5,509 nucleotides of DNA from positions 1 to 5,509 of the forward strand of contig JAISDY010000116.1 in the NCBI GenBank assembly GCA_031264425.1, in the 5' to 3' direction. The position numbers and the translations under genes are program-made. Below are positions 1 through 5,343 of the stretch, piece after piece. Origin of the DNA: Endomicrobium sp. Lineage in GTDB: Bacteria; Elusimicrobiota; Endomicrobiia; Endomicrobiales; Endomicrobiaceae. How positions within the stretch are numbered: position 1 is the stretch's first letter; each line of letters starts with the position of its first letter. The notes under the pieces were generated by a model. That model was not told the origin of the DNA. It worked only from the letters and a program-made list of their open reading frames with translations, and did not search any database.

Positions 1-251
1 TAATAAACTCTTTAAGGGATTCTTTTCAAGGAATAAATAAAAATGGTAAAATTTATATTATTCCGCAGTTTCCCGTAATGCTTTTTAATAAACTTAATTC
101 TCTAAAAAAACTAAAAATAAATAAGTTTATAATAGACCTTTCTTTTATTAAACCTAATAAAATTTATTTAGACTCTATTCTTAATGCATATAAAAAACAA
201 TATCCTCTTCAAAATGACGTTGAGTTCAACTTTAAGAGAGGACTTAAATAA
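1..251 (+). CDS. C-terminal end of a plus-strand protein, possibly U32-family peptidase
   Basis: An open frame enters from the left edge (first full codon at 3) and ends at TAA 249-251, giving 82 residues of a protein whose start lies outside the window. The segment has an Asn-Ser-Leu-Arg-Asp stretch near its beginning, then IIPQFPVMLFNKLNSLKKL, a hydrophobic strand FIIDLSFIKP and the final residues FNFKRGLK. A Pro-rich strand, a leucine-rich helix, a strand ending in Asp-Leu-Ser and an Asn-x-Lys-Arg-Gly-Leu tail resemble C-terminal parts of some bacterial U32-family (collagenase-like) peptidases. No catalytic motif is visible, so the family call comes from pattern memory only. The gene converges on the small minus-strand gene at 343-604, and its stop lies 12 bases before the palindromic terminator. 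That this is a real coding 3' end is more certain than its family. Confidence 0.6.
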   Translation, partial: INSLRDSFQGINKNGKIYIIPQFPVMLFNKLNSLKKLKINKFIIDLSFIKPNKIYLDSILNAYKKQYPLQNDVEFNFKRGLK

Positions 252-257
252 AAATCC

Positions 258-316
258 AAAAAAATACCCGAGAAGATAAAATTTTATCTTCTCGGGTATG
301 CTATAGTAGTTTTTTT
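258..316. terminator. Bidirectional rho-independent terminator built on a 36-bp perfect palindrome
   Basis: Positions 264-299 form a perfect inverted repeat with 18-base arms (ATACCCGAGAAGATAAAA and its complement) and no spacer; in RNA a few central A/U bases would form the loop. Seven A residues at 258-264 give a U-run directly after the stem in minus-strand transcripts, the classical intrinsic terminator layout for the small gene at 343-604. On the plus strand a run of seven T lies at 310-316, about ten bases after the stem, so termination of the left-edge gene is also plausible but less standard. Its position between two convergent genes supports a shared role. Confidence 0.85.
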
Positions 317-342
317 AAATCCACTTTTATTTAGCGCAGTAG

Positions 343-604
343 TTATTGAATATACGCATCTTCCATTCCGGCTGGGAAAAGCATTCTTCTAGGAACTCCA
401 AATTCAGGATCTAAAGTATCAGCCCAATCGGCTTCTTCTTGATTTGCATCATTATCTTCCTGCTCTGCATCATCATCGCCAATAATCCAAAAATTGTTGT
501 CACCGTCGGTCCAAACGTTATGCGATATTAGGGCTCCCATCCCATGGATTTGCGCCACATTGAGCCGCTAAAAAAAGCATAACCATTAATACTAACTTCT
601 TCAT
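343..604 (-). pseudogene. Small secreted acidic protein, apparently frame-split between signal peptide and mature part
   Basis: I recognise no known family. A strong start exists at ATG 604-602, preceded by AGGAG at 616-620. From it the frame reads MKKLVLMVMLFLAAQCGANPW, a textbook signal peptide, but stops at TAA 520-518. One frame over, a stretch open from 567 to the TAA at 343-345 encodes a very acidic, Trp-containing sequence: NVWTDGDNNFWIIGDDD, then EQEDNDANQEEADW, then PRRMLFPAGMEDAYIQ. From the GTG at 558 it has 17 Asp/Glu against two Arg and no Lys. That GTG and the ATG at 540 lack a Shine-Dalgarno sequence, so the acidic frame most likely belongs to the signal peptide. Joining them requires skipping one base (net) between 567 and 518, for example near the GGG at 541-543, giving a pre-protein of roughly 85 residues. 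Natural frameshift, programmed shift and sequencing error are all possible. The MLFP-containing C-terminus resembles the small protein at the right edge. A strong terminator follows. Confidence 0.65.
518..604 (-). other. Signal-peptide reading frame of the split small gene
   Basis: This 28-codon frame contains two Lys after Met, then a hydrophobic core (LVLMVMLFLAA) and small residues, and ends at TAA 520-518. Cleavage by signal peptidase I after LAA or after CGA is plausible. The cysteine is preceded by Gln, which does not fit a lipobox, so a lipoprotein is unlikely. The frame is too short to be a convincing gene on its own. Its good ribosome binding site and its overlap with the start of the acidic frame indicate that it is the authentic 5' end of the gene at 343-604. 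Confidence 0.6.
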
Positions 605-615
605 AAAATGTCTTT

Positions 616-620
616 CTCCT
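616..620 (-). promoter_or_regulatory. Ribosome binding site deciding the start of the small secreted protein
   Basis: The minus strand reads AGGAGAAAGACATTTTATG, with AGGAG eleven bases before the ATG at 604-602. No comparable site precedes the GTG at 558 or the ATG at 540 in the other frame. This is the main reason for placing the gene start at 604. A TATAAA at 631-636 could be its -10 element, but no convincing -35 was found. Confidence 0.65.
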
Positions 621-711
621 CTTTTTTAAATTTATACATAAATTCTTCTCTATTATTTTTTCATATTTCTATTTAACAATGCAAGAAAAAATGAAGATTT
701 TACAAAATTTT

Positions 712-1470
712 TTATTTCCGTTTCTTGTAAATTTCATACAAAATTACCGAGCAAGCGCATGAAGCGTTAAGTGAAGATATGGTGTTTTTTTGAGGTATTG
801 ATATTAAAAAATCACAGTGTTTTCTGGTTAAACTATGAAGTCCAAAACCTTCACTTCCTATAATTAGGGCTAATGGAAAAGGCAAATCCGCATGTTCTAA
901 ACTTTGTCCGCCATTTTCCGCACCGGCTATCCAAAAGTTATTTTCTTTTAATAAATCTACTGCCTGATTTATATTTGTAACTTTTGATATTGAAATATGC
1001 TCTACAGCTCCGGCAGATGCTTTTGAAACGGTTTCATTTACGCCTGCGGCTCTCCACTTGGGTATTATCACGCCGTCAGCCCCAAAAGCCACGCAATTTC
1101 TTATTATTGCGCCCAAATTATGAGGATCTTCTATACCGTCTAATATTACAAGCAGCGCTTTTGGCGATGCTTTTGATTGTTTTATTAAATCTTCAAGCTC
1201 TACGTACTCTGTTGGCGAGACTTCCACAGCAATACCTTGCGATTGCTCTGAAAACCTGTCAAATTTTTCAGGAGGAACCGTATGCACGGCAACACCTTTT
1301 TGTTTTGCAAGATTAATGATTTCTGTAATTATAGAACCTCTTGCGGTCTGCGAAACCATCAATTTGTTTACAGTACGTTTACCCGCTTTAAGAAGCTCTA
1401 AAACCGAATTGCGTCCATATATAATATTTTCAAGCGACACTTCTTTTCTATTGTTTCTATTTTTATACAT
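712..1470 (-). CDS. rlmB: 23S rRNA (guanosine-2'-O)-methyltransferase RlmB, TrmH/SpoU family
   Basis: The protein has 252 residues, normal for RlmB, which uses S-adenosylmethionine to methylate a ribose 2'-O (G2251 in E. coli 23S rRNA). Residues about 16-85 form the small N-terminal substrate-binding domain (IYGRNSVLELL, then SQGIAVEV where the usual motif is HQGI). Residues about 105-250 form the SPOUT methyltransferase domain with its knotted SAM site: motif 1 LDGIEDPHNLGAIIRN (N118, R124), motif 2 IIGSEGFGL (E207) and motif 3 SLNAS (S233-S237). AAGVNETVSKASAGAVEH in the middle is also typical. The start ATG at 1468-1470 has AAGGTG four bases upstream. Motif 3 is atypical: IPQKNTISSLNASCACS instead of the usual IPMxGxxxSLNVSxA, although the Ser, Asn and Ser positions remain. 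The gene lies downstream of pth on the same strand and may be cotranscribed. TrmH-family relatives with other rRNA or tRNA targets are the alternative. Confidence 0.9.
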   Translation of the reverse strand: MYKNRNNRKEVSLENIIYGRNSVLELLKAGKRTVNKLMVSQTARGSIITEIINLAKQKGVAVHTVPPEKFDRFSEQSQGIAVEVSPTEYVELEDLIKQSKASPKALLVILDGIEDPHNLGAIIRNCVAFGADGVIIPKWRAAGVNETVSKASAGAVEHISISKVTNINQAVDLLKENNFWIAGAENGGQSLEHADLPFPLALIIGSEGFGLHSLTRKHCDFLISIPQKNTISSLNASCACSVILYEIYKKRK

Positions 1471-1493
1471 TCGGCACCTTTTAAAATTTTAAG

Positions 1494-1518
1494 ATTCCCG
1501 CGACAGAGTAGCGGAAAT
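1494..1518 (-). other. Imperfect hairpin in the pth-rlmB gap
   Basis: As minus-strand RNA the arms ATTTCCGC and GCGGGAAT can form an eight-pair stem with one U-G wobble and a nine-base loop (1502-1510). No U-run follows, so it is a poor intrinsic terminator. It lies 24 bases before the rlmB start codon and could affect rlmB expression or mRNA processing. It may also be chance; no comparative support is available here. Confidence 0.3.
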
Positions 1519-1532
1519 TTTTATATAAAAAA

Positions 1533-1631
1533 CTATTCAAGAGTTCTATTTTTATTTGCCAGCTTAGAAATCGCTTTGTCAATATTAGACGCATTTATTT
1601 CGTCAAAAAATTCAACTGCAAGTTTTTTTAC
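1533..1631 (-). pseudogene. pth: Detached C-terminal coding segment of pth, in frame after the TAA
   Basis: Directly after the TAA at 1634-1632, in the same frame, the minus strand stays open for 32 codons to TAG at 1535-1533. It reads VKKLAVEFFDEINASN followed by IDKAISKLANKNRTLE. This matches the expected Pth C-terminus: an amphipathic helix, then a polar stretch comparable with the E. coli tail TDGLTKATNRLHAFKAQ. With the TAA codon counted as one residue, the whole protein would be 201 residues, close to the usual 185-200. No start codon with a ribosome binding site precedes the segment, so independent translation is unlikely. It is either untranslated remnant or is reached by stop-codon readthrough. 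Confidence 0.75.
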
Positions 1632-2138
1632 TTAATTTATTTTAATATCATCTTCTTCCGCAAATTTTGACAAAACAAAATCAGACATGTCTATGAATTT
1701 TGGCAATGGACCTATGCCGAATTTTATTCTCGGGAATTTATCCGTATGAAGCCGTTCTATGATGGATTTTATACCATTGTGTCCGCCTGCAGAACCGGAC
1801 ATTCTAATTTTATATCCGCCAAGAGGTATGGAAAAATCATCGTAACAAATAACTATCTCTTCCGTACTGATTTTATAATATTTTGCAAAAGACGATACGG
1901 CGTCTCCTGAAAGATTCATAAAAGTAGTAGGCTTCAAAAGCCATACTTTTCCTATGGAAGGAACCTCATAAAAAGAAATATCCGCCATATTGTCCCAATT
2001 TTTAAACTCTAGACCTTTAGCCAAAGCTATTGAGTCCAGAACCATAAAACCGAGATTATGACGGGTATTTTTATATTTATGACCGGGATTGCCAAGTCCG
2101 ACAAAAAGCTTAACCTGTTTAGACACTGACAACTCCAT
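1632..2138 (-). CDS. pth: Peptidyl-tRNA hydrolase, C-terminally truncated by an in-frame TAA
   Basis: Pth cleaves the ester bond of peptidyl-tRNAs released from stalled ribosomes, recycling tRNA in the cytoplasm; it is normally essential. All core motifs are present: FVGLGNPG (N17), TRHN with catalytic H27, PTTFMNLSG (N75), YDD (D100, equivalent to E. coli D93), GSAGGHNG (H120, N121) and the strand IKFGIGPLP. The product has only 168 residues against the usual 185-200, because TAA at 1632-1634 interrupts the frame after FAEEDDIKIN. The missing part follows in frame to 1533. The truncated enzyme keeps every catalytic residue but loses the last two helical segments, which normally pack against the fold and contact tRNA. 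The gene starts 11 bases after rplY, as in the conserved glmU-prs-ctc-pth cluster. The ATG at 2138 has no clear ribosome binding site, whereas GTG 2126-2124 (V5) has GGAG six bases upstream and would give MSKQVKLFVGLGNPG, a more typical N-terminus. Confidence 0.9.
   Translation of the reverse strand: MELSVSKQVKLFVGLGNPGHKYKNTRHNLGFMVLDSIALAKGLEFKNWDNMADISFYEVPSIGKVWLLKPTTFMNLSGDAVSSFAKYYKISTEEIVICYDDFSIPLGGYKIRMSGSAGGHNGIKSIIERLHTDKFPRIKFGIGPLPKFIDMSDFVLSKFAEEDDIKIN
2124..2136 (-). promoter_or_regulatory. Possible alternative pth start (GTG) with its own ribosome binding site
   Basis: The minus strand reads GGAGTTGTCAGTG, with GGAG at 2136-2133 and GTG at 2126-2124, a spacing of six bases. 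The ATG at 2138 is preceded only by A/T-rich sequence. Bacterial Pth proteins usually begin six to nine residues before the GLGNPG motif, which also favours the GTG. Confidence 0.45.
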
Positions 2139-2149
2139 AATCTATTTTA

Positions 2150-2833
2150 TTATTTCTTTGCCGCTGGAGAAGGAACTGCCGCTCCTTCTTCGCCTTCTTT
2201 ATCCTTCTTGCCTTTGCTTATAACCTCTGGCTGAGCAGTCTCCGTTCCCACTGCTGCTTCTGCAGGTTTTTCTTCCTCAACTTTTGCAGCTATAACATTA
2301 ATAATCAATGTTGAAGGATCCTGTACATAATCAATACCTTCAAGTTTAGACAAGTCGGCTATGCTTATTCCCTGACCTATGCCAAGCGCGCTTACATCTA
2401 CGCTAATCTTTTGAGGAATATTTTTAGGCAATGCTTTAACTTTAACTTCTCTAACGATAAATTCCATCGTTCCGCCAAAATTCTTAACGCCGTCCGCAAC
2501 GCCGTCAATGTGTATAGGAACCAAAACTTCAACTTTATCTTCAAGAGAAATTGAGCGAAAATCTATGTGAATAGGAGCCTGAGTCAAAATGTCTCTTTGA
2601 ATTTCTTTCACAATAGCCGGCTTCTTGCCGTCTTTAAAGTTTAAATCTATAATTACATTTGCTCCATTTGCCTCTATTACTGAAGCAAAAGCTTTCGCAT
2701 TAACAGATATAGATTCATGTTTAACATTTTTTCCATAAAATACAGCCGGAATTTTTCCTTCTTTTTTCAAAGAAGAAATTTCTCCCTTAGTACCGGATGC
2801 TCTTAATTCAACATCTAAAATTACTTCATTCAT
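2150..2833 (-). CDS. rplY: Large-subunit ribosomal protein bL25, long Ctc/TL5 form
   Basis: The 227-residue protein has the two-domain Ctc layout. Residues 1-93 are the L25 domain that binds 5S rRNA: LKKEGKIPAVFYGKN at 22-36 and APIHIDFRSIS at 86-96 are its signature stretches. Residues about 94-183 are the beta-rich C-terminal domain of TL5/Ctc proteins, with FGGTMEF at 119-125, ALPKNIPQKISVDVSALGIG at 134-153 and a final hydrophobic strand STLIINVIAAKV. Residues 185-227 form a low-complexity tail of Glu, Lys, Ala and Pro ending in PSPAAKK, probably disordered; such tails vary widely between species. The start at 2833 is secure, because GGAGG lies six bases upstream of the ATG. The gene sits 37 bases after prs and 11 bases before pth, in the usual cluster position. 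In B. subtilis the homologue is a general stress protein; no sigma-factor signature is visible here. Confidence 0.95.
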   Translation of the reverse strand: MNEVILDVELRASGTKGEISSLKKEGKIPAVFYGKNVKHESISVNAKAFASVIEANGANVIIDLNFKDGKKPAIVKEIQRDILTQAPIHIDFRSISLEDKVEVLVPIHIDGVADGVKNFGGTMEFIVREVKVKALPKNIPQKISVDVSALGIGQGISIADLSKLEGIDYVQDPSTLIINVIAAKVEEEKPAEAAVGTETAQPEVISKGKKDKEGEEGAAVPSPAAKK

Positions 2834-2870
2834 TACAATCCTCCATTGTTATTACAACAGCAGTTTATTT

Positions 2871-3803
2871 TTATAGGAACAATGCGCTTATTGACTCATC
2901 ATTTGAAATTCTCTTAATAGCTTCTGCCAATATTGGCGCAACACTCAACACAACAATCTTGTCATTTGGTCCCTCTTTTGACAGGGAAATAGTGTCAGTT
3001 ATCACAAGCTCTTCCAAAGCCGAGTTTTGAACTCTCTGCTTTGCTTCTCCAGAAAGAACTCCATGAGATGCTGCAGCAAGAATTTTTGCAGCGCCTTTTT
3101 CTTTTATGACATCCGCAACTTTTGTCAACGTACCTGCGGTATCAACTAAATCATCCAGTATTATACAAGTTTTACCTTTTACTTCTCCTATAATGTTCAT
3201 TATAGAAGCCTCATTAGGGCGAGGTCTTCTCTTATCAACTATCACCAAGTCCGCATGGATAAGCTTTGCAAAAGACCTTGCTCTCTCCACGCCGCCGGCG
3301 TCAGGAGAAACCACAGCCACGTCTTTTAAATTTTTATCTTGAAAATATTTTGACAAAATAGGCTTGGCATAAAGGTGATCTACAGGGATATCAAAAAAAC
3401 CCTGAATCTGTCCAGCGTGCAAATCCATGGTTAAAAGCCTTGTAACACCCGACGTTGCCAAAAGATTTGCAACAAGTCTTGCCGTAATCGGTACCCTAGG
3501 CTCGGCTTTTCTATCTTGTCTTGCATAGCCGTAATAAGGAACAACAGCAGTTATTCTTCTTGCTGACGCTCTCTTCAAAGCGTCCGCTATAATTAAAAGC
3601 TCCATTAAGTTTTCATTAACTGAAGGGCATGTTGGCTGAATTATGAAACAATCTGCTCCTCTGACATTGTCAACTATTTTTACCTGAATTTCTCCATCGC
3701 TAAAATGTCCCACTCTTGCTTCGCTCAACTCAACGCCAAGTTTTTGAGTAATTTGTTTTGCAAGCTCTATATTGGCGTTACCTGAAATAATCTTAAGTTT
3801 CAT
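2871..3803 (-). CDS. prs: Ribose-phosphate pyrophosphokinase (PRPP synthetase, class I)
   Basis: Prs makes 5-phosphoribosyl-1-pyrophosphate from ribose-5-phosphate and ATP, feeding purine, pyrimidine, histidine, tryptophan and NAD synthesis. The 310-residue length is typical. Visible motifs in order are FSDGEI (34-39), the ATP-binding flexible region PYYGYARQDRKAEPRVPITA (89-108, with R95, D97 and R98), the catalytic-site stretch MDLHAGQIQGFF (126-137, H129), VVSPDAGGVERAR (164-176), DKRRPRPN (190-197, with the catalytic Lys K191) and the ribose-phosphate loop ILDDLVDTAGT (215-225). No key residue is missing. Upstream of the ATG the minus strand carries AAAGGAGGGCTAAAGGGGCATTATG, so AAGGAGG is rather distant and AGGGG close. 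The gene follows glmU by 55 bases and precedes rplY by 37, with no terminator in either gap, which suggests one operon. Confidence 0.97.
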   Translation of the reverse strand: MKLKIISGNANIELAKQITQKLGVELSEARVGHFSDGEIQVKIVDNVRGADCFIIQPTCPSVNENLMELLIIADALKRASARRITAVVPYYGYARQDRKAEPRVPITARLVANLLATSGVTRLLTMDLHAGQIQGFFDIPVDHLYAKPILSKYFQDKNLKDVAVVSPDAGGVERARSFAKLIHADLVIVDKRRPRPNEASIMNIIGEVKGKTCIILDDLVDTAGTLTKVADVIKEKGAAKILAAASHGVLSGEAKQRVQNSALEELVITDTISLSKEGPNDKIVVLSVAPILAEAIKRISNDESISALFL

Positions 3804-3858
3804 AATGCCCCTTTAGCCCTCCTTTAAACAAAAACGACATTTATTTCAAAATAATTCT

Positions 3859-5220
3859 TTATTTTATTATTCTACGCTTTAATTCTTGTCTTGCTCGTGC
3901 TATTGCAAGTTTACCCGCCGGGACATCGCGGGTTACAGTGGATCCTGCGGCTATTAAAGTATTACTGCCAACTTTAACAGGGGCAATAAAATTAACATTA
4001 GAGCCTACGAATGAATTTGAACCAATAACCGTTTTATGCTTGTTTATCCCGTCATAATTGCATGTAATCGTCCCAGCGCCTATATTTACATCTTCCCCAA
4101 CTTCAGCGTCGCCTATATATGAAAGATGATTAACTTTAGAATTCTTTGCTATTACAGCTTTTTTCGTTTCCGAGAAATTTCCTACTTTTACGTTGTCTTT
4201 TAAAACTGATCCCGGTCTTATATGCGAGAAGGGACCGATTTTAACATTCTTGCCAATGACGGCTCCATTTATGTAAGAATAAGAAATTATGCTCCCATCG
4301 TCTATTCTAGCGTCAGTTATATAGATTGAACCTTTCAAAACGCAGCCTTTGCCCACAACAACGTTTGTGTCAATAAAAACGTCCGGATATATAACGGTGT
4401 CCCGCCCTATTTTTGCATCGTAGGAGACATATACTTTGTTTGCGTCTATAATGCTTACGCCGCTTTCAAAAAGCCTTTTTACTTTTCTATCCTTTAATAG
4501 AGCTTCCGCTCGCGAAAGGTCTAATCTGTTATTTATACCCTTCACTTCATTTTCATCTTTTGTAACAGTTAGAGACGCTCTTTTGCCCATACTTTTAAGT
4601 ATTGCAACCGTATCGGTTATATAGTATTCTTTTTTAGCATTATTAGGCTTAACTTTTGAAAGAGCCTTCCATAAATTCTTATCAAAACAATATATGCCTG
4701 AATTTATTAGATTTATCCGTTTTTCAGAAATATTTGCATCTTTTTCTTCAACTATTCTTTCCAAAAAACCATCTTTTTTTACTATTCTGCCATAACCAAA
4801 CGGATTTGCAACTTCAGCAGCTAAAACGGTAACAGAAGAAGCGGTTTTGTCATTATTTTTTATCAAGGCTGACAATGTTTTAGCACCGGTAAGAGGAACA
4901 TCGCCGCTTAAAACCAAAATATTTCCGCTGTAGTTCTTTAAAACTTTCTCCGCCTGCATAACCGCATGCGCGGAACCGAGTTGCTCTTTTTGATAAACAA
5001 TCTTTAAATTCTTTACGTTTATTTCTGATAAATATTCTCCAACTTTCTCCGCACCATACCCCAAAACTACAACAATATTATCAGGCTTTAAAGGGGAAAC
5101 GGAGTCTATAACCCACTTTATCAATGGTTTGCCTGAAAGATTGTGCATAACTTTCGGCAAAGAAGACCTCATTCTTGTTCCTACGCCTGCGGCAAGTATA
5201 ACTACTGAAAAATTTTTCAT
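3859..5220 (-). CDS. glmU: Bifunctional N-acetylglucosamine-1-phosphate uridyltransferase / glucosamine-1-phosphate acetyltransferase
   Basis: GlmU carries out the last two steps to UDP-N-acetylglucosamine: acetylation of glucosamine-1-phosphate, then uridylyl transfer from UTP. The product feeds peptidoglycan and outer-envelope sugars. At 453 residues it is full length. Residues 1 to about 225 are the pyrophosphorylase domain: LAAGVGTRM (9-17), the PK of SSLPKVM (K23), QLGSAHAV, LSGDVPL with its metal-binding Asp, GYGRIV and NSGIY. A linking helix follows, then a left-handed beta helix of hexapeptide repeats (about 250-440) with the acetyltransferase site: FSHIRPGS, NFSETKKA, NHLSYIGDAEVG (catalytic His365) and NIGAGTITCNYDG. 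TRDVPAG and a short basic tail close the protein. The ATG at 5220 has only a weak GGA site. It is the first gene of the conserved glmU-prs-ctc-pth order. A hairpin with a U-run ends just before its start. Confidence 0.97.
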   Translation of the reverse strand: MKNFSVVILAAGVGTRMRSSLPKVMHNLSGKPLIKWVIDSVSPLKPDNIVVVLGYGAEKVGEYLSEINVKNLKIVYQKEQLGSAHAVMQAEKVLKNYSGNILVLSGDVPLTGAKTLSALIKNNDKTASSVTVLAAEVANPFGYGRIVKKDGFLERIVEEKDANISEKRINLINSGIYCFDKNLWKALSKVKPNNAKKEYYITDTVAILKSMGKRASLTVTKDENEVKGINNRLDLSRAEALLKDRKVKRLFESGVSIIDANKVYVSYDAKIGRDTVIYPDVFIDTNVVVGKGCVLKGSIYITDARIDDGSIISYSYINGAVIGKNVKIGPFSHIRPGSVLKDNVKVGNFSETKKAVIAKNSKVNHLSYIGDAEVGEDVNIGAGTITCNYDGINKHKTVIGSNSFVGSNVNFIAPVKVGSNTLIAAGSTVTRDVPAGKLAIARARQELKRRIIK

Positions 5221-5229
5221 AATAAATCC

Positions 5230-5265
5230 AAAAAATTCCCTTTATATAATTGCTCTAAAGGGAAT
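5230..5265 (-). terminator. Intrinsic terminator or attenuator hairpin directly before glmU
   Basis: Arms at 5235-5244 and 5256-5265 are exact 10-base inverted repeats (ATTCCCTTTA / TAAAGGGAAT on the minus strand) around an 11-base loop. On the minus strand the stem is followed by six T (5235-5230), the layout of a rho-independent terminator. It ends about ten bases before the glmU ATG. It could end transcripts of the small gene whose stop is at 5344. If the promoter at 5290-5317 is real, it would instead lie in the glmU leader. Confidence 0.65.
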
Positions 5266-5289
5266 ATTCATACGCTGCTGTTAAGTTAA

Positions 5290-5317
5290 ATTATACAAAA
5301 TTATTGGCAAAACCCAA
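5290..5317 (-). promoter_or_regulatory. Possible promoter for the glmU operon
   Basis: The minus strand has a perfect TATAAT at 5295-5290. Sixteen bases upstream is TTGGGT (5317-5312), which keeps only the TTG of a sigma-70 -35 box. Transcription would start near 5283, giving a leader of about 60 bases that contains the hairpin at 5235-5265. Good -10 matches arise often by chance in AT-rich DNA, so this is tentative. The gap between the small gene and glmU is nevertheless where an operon promoter is expected. Confidence 0.4.
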
Positions 5318-5343
5318 AATGCGAAGCGGCTAAACGAAAATTT

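Noticed and set aside
534..545. Tandem ATGGG-ATGGG repeat as the cause of the frame split
   Set aside because: Removing one 5-base copy would shift the frame by two, but joining the two parts requires a net removal of one base, so a simple duplication of this unit does not explain it.
555..562. Lipobox in the small secreted protein (LAAQC)
   Set aside because: The residue before Cys is Gln, whereas lipoboxes need a small residue there; signal peptidase I processing is more likely.
984..1316. Plus-strand open frame of 110 codons inside rlmB
   Set aside because: It is the antisense shadow of rlmB, with leucine-rich low-information translation, no family motif and no good start site. The minus-strand protein is clearly real.
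1632..1634. TAA reassigned to a sense codon genome-wide
   Set aside because: TAA ends rlmB, rplY, prs and glmU exactly where those proteins should stop, as well as both small genes, so general recoding is not supported.
2797..3342. Plus-strand open frames at 2797-3030 and 3106-3342
   Set aside because: They lie opposite prs and the rplY start, match nothing recognisable, and the opposite strand carries complete conserved genes.
4436..4624. Plus-strand open frame of 62 codons inside glmU
   Set aside because: Antisense shadow of the glmU central region, with no supporting start signal or protein motif.
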